DNA from: DATJLQ01 sp035509415
GTDB lineage: Bacteria > Pseudomonadota > Alphaproteobacteria > JACZXZ01
DNA: 10,831 nt
NCBI GenBank assembly: GCA_035509415.1
Contig: DATJLQ010000029.1
Span: 1-10,831 of the forward strand
Reading direction: 5' to 3'
Shown here: positions 6,321-10,831 of the stretch, piece after piece
Numbering within the stretch: position 1 is the stretch's first letter
Layout: each line of letters begins with the position of its first letter
Position numbers and translations under genes: made by a program
Notes under the pieces: generated by a model
What the model saw: only the letters and a program-made list of their open reading frames with translations
Databases searched by the model: none
Told to the model about the DNA's origin: nothing

Positions 6321-7714
6321 ATGACGTCGAACGCGATCGAGATGCGCCGCTGGGTCGAGCTGAAGGGCACGGTATCGTGGAAGAAATAGCCCGGGAACAG
6401 CAACATGCGTCCGGGCTTCGGCTGGATGCGGCGGGTGACCGGCGCGGCCTTGAGATTGAGCCGCTCGGGCGGGCGGCCGAGCTCGAACCAGCCCGCCTCA
6501 CCCGCGCCCTGGGCCACCACGTCGGGGAGCAGCGGATAATAGACGCCGCCGATATAGCCGTCGAAATGCACATGGGGGGCGAGATTGCCCTCGCCCTTGA
6601 GGCGTGTCGCCCAGCAGCTGAAGATCCAGCGAGGCGGGAAATGCGCGGGAAACGGATGGGGTGGGGTGCGCGGCACGCTCGCGATGTAGCGCCCGACGGC
6701 GTCGCGCATCATGCGCTCGAGCGCGGCAAGCGCCCCCTTGGGCGGCTCGAGCAGGAGCTCGCCGGTCTTCTCGAGGGCGTCGTTGTGGTAGGTCGGGTGG
6801 TCCTTGTCCGGCACCTTGAGCGACGGGTCCGATTCGACTTGCGCGACCAGCGCCGCGTTGAAGGCGGCGAGGCTCTCGTAGCCCGGCGGCGCCTCGAAAT
6901 CGACAACCTGGACGAAGCGGTCGAAATCGAGGAGCGCCGAGGCGCCGCGCTCGTCGCCGAGCTCGCGTAGACTCAAGGCGAGAAGTGCTGTGCCTTCGAC
7001 GCTGCCGGGGACGCGCTCGAGCCAGCGCTGGCAGGCGTCGCGCGCCGCCGCGGCGTCGCCCCGCATCAGGAGCGCGTTGGCAAGGTTGCTGTAAATGTCG
7101 GCGCGGGCGTTGGGGAGTGCCAAAGCGCGCCGGTAGGCGGCGATCGCGTTGTCGAGGCGCCCGAGCTGCTCGAGGGCCAGGCCCAGATCGCGCTCCCCCG
7201 CCGCCGTCGCCTCCGAAGCGAGCGCGCGCTCGAAAGCCCCAACCGCCTCCTCCGCCCGGCCGAGCGCCAAAAGCGTCGTTGCGAGATTGTGGTGCGCCGG
7301 CATGAGCTCGGGCCGCAGCAGGAGTGCCGCGCGATAGGCGGCCGCCGCTTCCTCGAGGCGCCCCAGGCGCTTCAAGCCGTTGGCGAGATTGTAATGCGCC
7401 TCGACGAAATCGGGCTTTTGCGCGAGGGCGCGGCGGTAATAGCCGACCGCCTCGGTCTCGGCCCCCGTCTCGAGGGCGAGCATGCCCGCGAAACCGAGCA
7501 CGTCGGGCCGGTCCGGGAGCAGCGCCAGGATCGCGCGGCAGGCCTCGAGCGCCTCGACCGGACGGCCCGCGCGATAGGCCGTCATCGCCCGGTGCTGGAG
7601 CGCTGCGAGCTCGGCGCCGGGCGCTTCTGTCGCGGCGCCGGCGCCGGACTTGGCGCCGGACTTGGCGCCGGTCGAAGTCTCAAATTTGTCGTTTCGGTGC
7701 CGTTGGCGCGCCAT
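6308..7714 (-). CDS. TPR protein with C-terminal 2OG-Fe(II) oxygenase domain
   Basis: 468 residues from the ATG at 7714. Residues 38-255 hold about six tetratricopeptide repeats (for example 105-134, FVEAHYNLANGLKRLGRLEE onward). Residues about 270-465 match the putative 2OG-Fe(II) oxygenase family found in phage and proteobacteria (Pfam 2OG-FeII_Oxy_5 type). Seen: PHVHFDGYIGGVYYP (380-394), with H383-x-D385 as likely iron ligands; FFHDTVPF (444-451) with distal H446; and QRRISIAFDV (455-464) with R456 or R457 as the likely 2-oxoglutarate binder. The predicted reaction is hydroxylation of an unknown protein or small molecule, with the TPRs recruiting the partner. No signal peptide is seen, so it is probably cytosolic. 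The N-terminus has a GAKS tandem repeat (about 17-25). A TTG start at 7825 keeps the frame open but lies inside the predicted -35 and is rejected. First gene of the cluster with uvrD and prmA. Confidence 0.88.
   Translation of the reverse strand: MARQRHRNDKFETSTGAKSGAKSGAGAATEAPGAELAALQHRAMTAYRAGRPVEALEACRAILALLPDRPDVLGFAGMLALETGAETEAVGYYRRALAQKPDFVEAHYNLANGLKRLGRLEEAAAAYRAALLLRPELMPAHHNLATTLLALGRAEEAVGAFERALASEATAAGERDLGLALEQLGRLDNAIAAYRRALALPNARADIYSNLANALLMRGDAAAARDACQRWLERVPGSVEGTALLALSLRELGDERGASALLDFDRFVQVVDFEAPPGYESLAAFNAALVAQVESDPSLKVPDKDHPTYHNDALEKTGELLLEPPKGALAALERMMRDAVGRYIASVPRTPPHPFPAHFPPRWIFSCWATRLKGEGNLAPHVHFDGYIGGVYYPLLPDVVAQGAGEAGWFELGRPPERLNLKAAPVTRRIQPKPGRMLLFPGYFFHDTVPFSSTQRRISIAFDVMPRP
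7641..7670 (-). repeat. 12-bp in-frame tandem repeat, 2.5 copies
   Basis: On the plus strand the unit GCGCCGGACTTG occurs at 7641-7652 and 7653-7664, with a half copy at 7665-7670; a GCGCCG-like piece also flanks the left side. It encodes the GAKS repeat near the N-terminus of the TPR protein. Copy-number change would keep the frame. Confidence 0.7.
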
Positions 7715-7796
7715 GCTAGAACCCGGGCCGCTTTCGAGGGCTCGCTCGAGGGCTGGTCTTGACGTTTCGCCCGAAGTTGAGCCGCCGGGCGGCGCG

Positions 7797-7825
7797 ATTA
7801 TGGCCCTCGCATCGTGAGCGGGCAA
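7797..7825 (-). promoter_or_regulatory. Candidate sigma70 promoter for the TPR-uvrD-prmA cluster
   Basis: Minus strand: -35 TTGCCC (7825-7820, four of six), a spacer of exactly 17 bp, and -10 CATAAT (7802-7797, five of six). Transcription would begin near 7790 and give a leader of about 75 nt to the ATG at 7714. This is the best promoter match in the window, and it argues against any start upstream of 7790. Confidence 0.5.
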
Positions 7826-7999
7826 TCGGCGCCCGGCCGGACGGGGTCTCCCGGAAACGCCGAGCGCTCGTGCAAGCCCCGAGAATCGAACGTGAATCCT
7901 CGCTTTTCCCGAGATTTTGTCTTTCGCTGCAGCGCGATCTATGAAGAGTTCCGCTAGTCACCATTGAAAAAAATCATCGGGATATTATTGGGCCAGGAC

Positions 8000-8027
8000 T
8001 AGACGCCAGATCGGCTCTTTTTATATA
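8000..8027 (+). promoter_or_regulatory. Weak candidate promoter for the GH17-GT2 gene
   Basis: -35 TAGACG (8000-8005), a 16-bp spacer and -10 TATATA (8022-8027), four of six matches each. It would give a leader of about 190 nt, long enough to hold regulatory structure. The -35 overlaps the sequence CTAGAC, which also occurs at 1937-1942 upstream of the other plus-strand genes. Confidence 0.25.
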
Positions 8028-8107
8028 CATGATGGAAGTCACTGGGGCGTGCCGTGTTACTTAGGTGCGGTGCGGCAGGGGAAAACTGAAACGGTCCGTC
8101 ACAACCA

Positions 8108-8121
8108 GCCGAAAGGTCGGC
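8108..8121 (+). other. Small hairpin in the GH17-GT2 leader
   Basis: GCCGA, loop AAGG, TCGGC. A 5-bp stem with a tetraloop, about 100 nt before the start codon, in a purine- and GC-rich stretch. It matches no riboswitch class that I recognise. Confidence 0.25.
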
Positions 8122-8222
8122 CGGAAGCGCCCGGCAACGCGCCAATGCGCTCGAAGCGTGCCTAAAATACGTGAACTTACAATAGCTTAACCAACGCGCG
8201 CCGTCGAAAGCGAAGTCACAAG

Positions 8223-10831
8223 ATGCGCCGCTCGAGCCTGATCGTCCTGGCCTTGGTGGTCCTCGGCAATCTCGCCGTCTGGGCGTTGCTCAATCGCCCG
8301 CTCCACATGCCGTCCTGGTCGGGCGACATCCAGGGCGTTTCCTTCAGCCCCTATCGCGAGAGCGAGAATCCGCTCACCGGCAAGTACCCGACCGACGCCG
8401 AGATCAGCAGCGATTTGAAGCTGCTCTCGACGCGCGTGGGCGCCGTGCGTACCTACAGCACGACCCAGGGGGTCGAGGACGTGCCCGCGCTCGCCGCGAA
8501 ATACGGGCTCGAGGTCACCGAAGGTGCGTGGCTCGACAAGGACCCGATCAACAACGAGCGCGAGATCTCGGCCCTGGTCTCGATGGTGAAGCGCTACCCG
8601 GACATCACGCGGGCCCTGGTGGGCAACGAATCGATCCTGCGCGGCGACGTGACCGTGCCCGAGATGATCCAGTATCTGCGGCGCGCGCGCAGCCAGATCC
8701 AGGTTCCCGTCTCGACCGCCGAGCCATGGCACGTCTGGCTCGCCCATCCCGAGCTCGTCAAGGAGGTCGACTTCATCGCGGTCCACATCCTGCCCTATTG
8801 GGAAGGTGTGCCGGTCGACCAGGCGGTGCCCTACATCCAGCAGCGCTACGACGAGCTGCGCGAGGCCTATCCCCACAAGCAGATCGTCATGACCGAGGTC
8901 GGCTGGCCGAGCAAGGGCCGCCAGATCGGCGGCGCCGTGGCGAGCCTCGCGAACCAGGCGCGCTTCATGCGCGACTTCCTGAACTTCGCCGACCGCGAGG
9001 GCGTCCAGTATTTCCTCATGGAAGCGTTCGACCAGCCCTGGAAGGAGAAGATCGAGGGCACGGCGGGCGCCTATTGGGGCCTCTACGATTCGGACCGCCA
9101 GCCCAAATACTCCTTCACCGGGCCGGTGATCGTGAACGGCTATTGGCCGTATTTGGCGCTCGCGGGCTCGCTGCTCGCGTTCCCCGCGATCCTGTTCTTC
9201 CTCCTGCGCTGGCCGGGCCTGCGCTTCGAGGGACGGCTCTTCTTCGCGACCATCGCGCAAGGTGCCGGCTCGCTCCTGGTCTGGACGCTGCTCGCCGGTG
9301 CCGAGCGCTACATGGGCTGGACCGACGTGGCGCTGTGGTCGGTCATGGTGACGGGCCAGTTCGCGCTCCTCGGCCTCCTCGTGACCGAGACCGGCCAGAT
9401 GGCGCTCATGCTTTGGACCCGGCGCTGGAACCGCGAGTTCCGGCCGCTCGTGCCGTCGCCCCAGACGCGCCTCCCCAAGGTCTCGCTCCACGTGCCGATC
9501 TACAACGAGCCCGCGCACATGGTGATCGAGACCGTCAACAGTCTCGCGGCCCTCGACTACCCGAACCTCGAGATCCTGGTGATCGACAACAACACCAAGG
9601 ACCGGGCCGTGTGGGAGCCGGTCGCGGCCCATTGCGCCGAGCTCGCGAAGAGCCTCGGCGAGCGCGTGCGCTTCGTCCATGTCGACAAGCTCGCGGGCTT
9701 CAAAGCGGGCGCGCTCAACCTCGCCCTCGGCCTCGCCGCCCCCGACGCCGAGATCGTCGGCGTCATCGACAGCGACTACGTGGTGCGTCCGGACTGGCTC
9801 AAGGCGACGGTGCCCTATTTCGCGCGTCCCGAAGTGGCGCTGGTGCAGTGCCCGCAGGATCACCGCGACGGCAAGCAGAATCTCTTCAAGGAAATGATCA
9901 ATTGGGAGTATGCCGGGTTCTTCAATCTCGGCATGGTGCTGCGCAACGAGTCGAACGCGATCATCCAGCACGGCACCATGACTCTCGTGCGCCGCGCGAC
10001 CCTCGCCGAGATGGGCGGCTGGTCCGAATGGTGCATCACCGAGGATGCGGAGCTCGGCCTCCGCCTCATGCATGCGGGCTACGAGACCGTCTACATCAAC
10101 GAGAGCTTCGGCCGCGGCCTCTCGCCCGACAGCTTCGCGGGCTACCGGGTGCAGCGCTTCCGCTGGGCCTATGGCGCGATGCAGATCATGAAGCGCCACG
10201 CGCGCTGGTTCGCGCCCGGCGAGCGCGGCCTCTCGCTCGGCCAGAAGTTCCATTTCCTCGCGGGCTGGCTGCCCTGGCTCGGCGACGGGCTGCAGCTCGC
10301 CTTCACGCTCGCGGCCCTCTTCTGGACCGTGCTGCTCGCCTTCTGGCCGGCCTGGTTCGAGTTCCCGCTCGGCGTGTTCGTGGTGCCGGCCCTCGTCATG
10401 GTCGCCTTCAAGCTGATCCAGACGCTCTGGCTCTACCGCGCGCGCGTCGGCTGCTCGCCGCGCCAACGTGTGGGTGCCGCCATCGCGGGCATGGCGTTGA
10501 GCCACGCGGTGGCCAAGGCGGTGCTCATCGGCCTCTTCACCGGCCAGCGCCCGTTCCTGCGCACGCCCAAATGCGAGGACAAGTCCGCGATCATCCGCTC
10601 GATCGTGGTCGCGTGGGAGGAGTTCGCGCTGTTCTCGCTGCTCTGGCTCGGCGCCATCGTGATCGCGATCGGCGGCTACGCCAACGACGACGCGCTCACC
10701 TGGGTCGCGATGCTGGTCGCCATGTCGCTCCCCTATGGCGCGAGCCTGATCGCGTCCTTCGCGAGCGCCATGCCGAGCCTCGCCTGGAGCCGCGCGCCGC
10801 GCACGCTCGCGGTTCCGGCCGGCGTCGCCGC
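8223..10831 (+). CDS. Bifunctional GH17-GT2 membrane beta-glucan glycosyltransferase, 3' end cut by window
   Basis: 869 codons visible, no stop reached. Residues 5-23 form a signal anchor. Residues about 35-300 are a GH17 (beta-1,3-glucanase/transglycosidase) domain, with likely acid/base E136 (VGNES), nucleophile E225 (MTEVGWPSKG) and VHILPYWEG (187-195). Three hydrophobic segments (about 308-328, 338-358, 370-398) put the next domain in the cytosol: a processive GT2 domain (about 415-665) with D455 (VIDNN), DSD (516-518), TED (606-608) and QRFRW (644-648). About five more membrane segments follow (roughly 687-850). Predicted role: polymerise glucan from a nucleotide sugar and branch, cyclise or transfer it in the periplasm. 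The same architecture occurs in Pseudomonas NdvB, and Bradyrhizobium ndvB/ndvC make cyclic beta-1,3/1,6-glucan. The exact product is not decided by sequence, so no symbol is given. The ATG is the first start after an in-frame TGA at 8172; its ribosome binding site is weak (GAAG, about 9 nt upstream). Confidence 0.93.
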   Translation, partial: MRRSSLIVLALVVLGNLAVWALLNRPLHMPSWSGDIQGVSFSPYRESENPLTGKYPTDAEISSDLKLLSTRVGAVRTYSTTQGVEDVPALAAKYGLEVTEGAWLDKDPINNEREISALVSMVKRYPDITRALVGNESILRGDVTVPEMIQYLRRARSQIQVPVSTAEPWHVWLAHPELVKEVDFIAVHILPYWEGVPVDQAVPYIQQRYDELREAYPHKQIVMTEVGWPSKGRQIGGAVASLANQARFMRDFLNFADREGVQYFLMEAFDQPWKEKIEGTAGAYWGLYDSDRQPKYSFTGPVIVNGYWPYLALAGSLLAFPAILFFLLRWPGLRFEGRLFFATIAQGAGSLLVWTLLAGAERYMGWTDVALWSVMVTGQFALLGLLVTETGQMALMLWTRRWNREFRPLVPSPQTRLPKVSLHVPIYNEPAHMVIETVNSLAALDYPNLEILVIDNNTKDRAVWEPVAAHCAELAKSLGERVRFVHVDKLAGFKAGALNLALGLAAPDAEIVGVIDSDYVVRPDWLKATVPYFARPEVALVQCPQDHRDGKQNLFKEMINWEYAGFFNLGMVLRNESNAIIQHGTMTLVRRATLAEMGGWSEWCITEDAELGLRLMHAGYETVYINESFGRGLSPDSFAGYRVQRFRWAYGAMQIMKRHARWFAPGERGLSLGQKFHFLAGWLPWLGDGLQLAFTLAALFWTVLLAFWPAWFEFPLGVFVVPALVMVAFKLIQTLWLYRARVGCSPRQRVGAAIAGMALSHAVAKAVLIGLFTGQRPFLRTPKCEDKSAIIRSIVVAWEEFALFSLLWLGAIVIAIGGYANDDALTWVAMLVAMSLPYGASLIASFASAMPSLAWSRAPRTLAVPAGVA

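Larger units (their letters stand above)
7715..8222. other. Divergent intergenic region with A+T-rich core
   Basis: 508 bp between the TPR gene (minus) and the GH17-GT2 gene (plus). From about 7910 to 8050 the G+C content drops clearly against the flanking genes, with runs such as TTGAAAAAAATCATC and CTTTTTATATACATG. Besides the minus promoter it holds a weak plus-strand promoter (8000-8027), a small hairpin (8108-8121) and -10-like hexamers TAAAAT (8163-8168) and TACAAT (8178-8183) without a good -35. An 11-codon frame from 8029 lacks a ribosome binding site. An 82-codon minus frame (7964-7716) is arginine- and serine-rich and looks non-coding. No larger gene or tRNA is seen. Confidence 0.6.

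Noticed and set aside
7716..7964. 82-codon minus-strand frame ending just before the TPR-gene start
   Set aside because: Arg/Ser-rich, no ribosome binding site, and it spans the predicted promoter. It looks like intergenic DNA open by chance.
7961..7990. TTGAAA and TATTAT as a plus-strand promoter
   Set aside because: The spacer is only 13 bp, too short for a sigma70 promoter.
8029..8064. Eleven-codon frame starting ATGATGGAAG, a possible leader peptide
   Set aside because: There is no Shine-Dalgarno sequence before it (TTTTTATATAC), no regulatory codon run and no attenuator hairpin downstream.
8187..10505. 772-codon open frame on the minus strand opposite the GH17-GT2 gene
   Set aside because: Composition is rich in His, Arg, Glu and Ala with no recognisable domain, and the plus frame encodes a complete, motif-bearing enzyme. 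GC-rich third positions suppress stops in this antisense frame.

Overview
The window reads as chromosomal DNA of a high-GC alphaproteobacterium, possibly in or near Rhodospirillales. The basis is very high G+C coding bias, a DUF1127 protein with the usual alphaproteobacterial C-terminal signature, a long XPNPEP1-like aminopeptidase P, and a GH17-GT2 beta-glucan glycosyltransferase. I saw no tRNA, rRNA, CRISPR array, insertion sequence or phage gene. The assignment below phylum level is inference.

Layout. (1) Positions 1-1628, minus strand: most of an Xaa-Pro aminopeptidase gene, its 3' end cut by the window edge. (2) 1629-2024: a divergent intergenic region with candidate promoters and three short dyads. 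(3) 2025-2270, plus: a small DUF1127 protein with a strong ribosome binding site. (4) about 2369-2986, plus: an unrecognised exported protein whose 3' end overlaps that of the converging prmA gene by 11 bp. (5) 7714-2976, minus: three genes in the order TPR/2OG-Fe(II) oxygenase, UvrD/PcrA-type helicase, PrmA. The last two overlap by 4 bp (ATGA). A sigma70-like promoter at 7825-7797 could drive all three. (6) 7715-8222: a 508-bp divergent intergenic region with an A+T-rich core. (7) 8223 to the window end, plus: a bifunctional membrane protein with a periplasmic GH17 domain and a cytosolic GT2 domain, 869 codons visible and still open at the edge.

How the genes fit together. The minus-strand cluster is mostly housekeeping: DNA repair and transcription-coupled helicase work, methylation of ribosomal protein L11, and proline-peptide turnover. 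It also carries a probable protein or small-molecule hydroxylase fused to TPRs. The two small plus-strand genes sit between prmA and the aminopeptidase gene like an insertion. The GH17-GT2 protein is an independent envelope or exopolysaccharide unit: the GT2 part would polymerise glucan from a nucleotide sugar and the GH17 part would remodel it (branching, cyclisation or transfer) on the periplasmic side.

I found no clearly undescribed multi-gene system. The best leads are the exported orphan protein, the oxygenase placed with prmA, the GH17-GT2 fusion, and the two structured intergenic regions. Very long open frames lie antisense to most real genes; I judge them to be by-products of GC-rich codon use.
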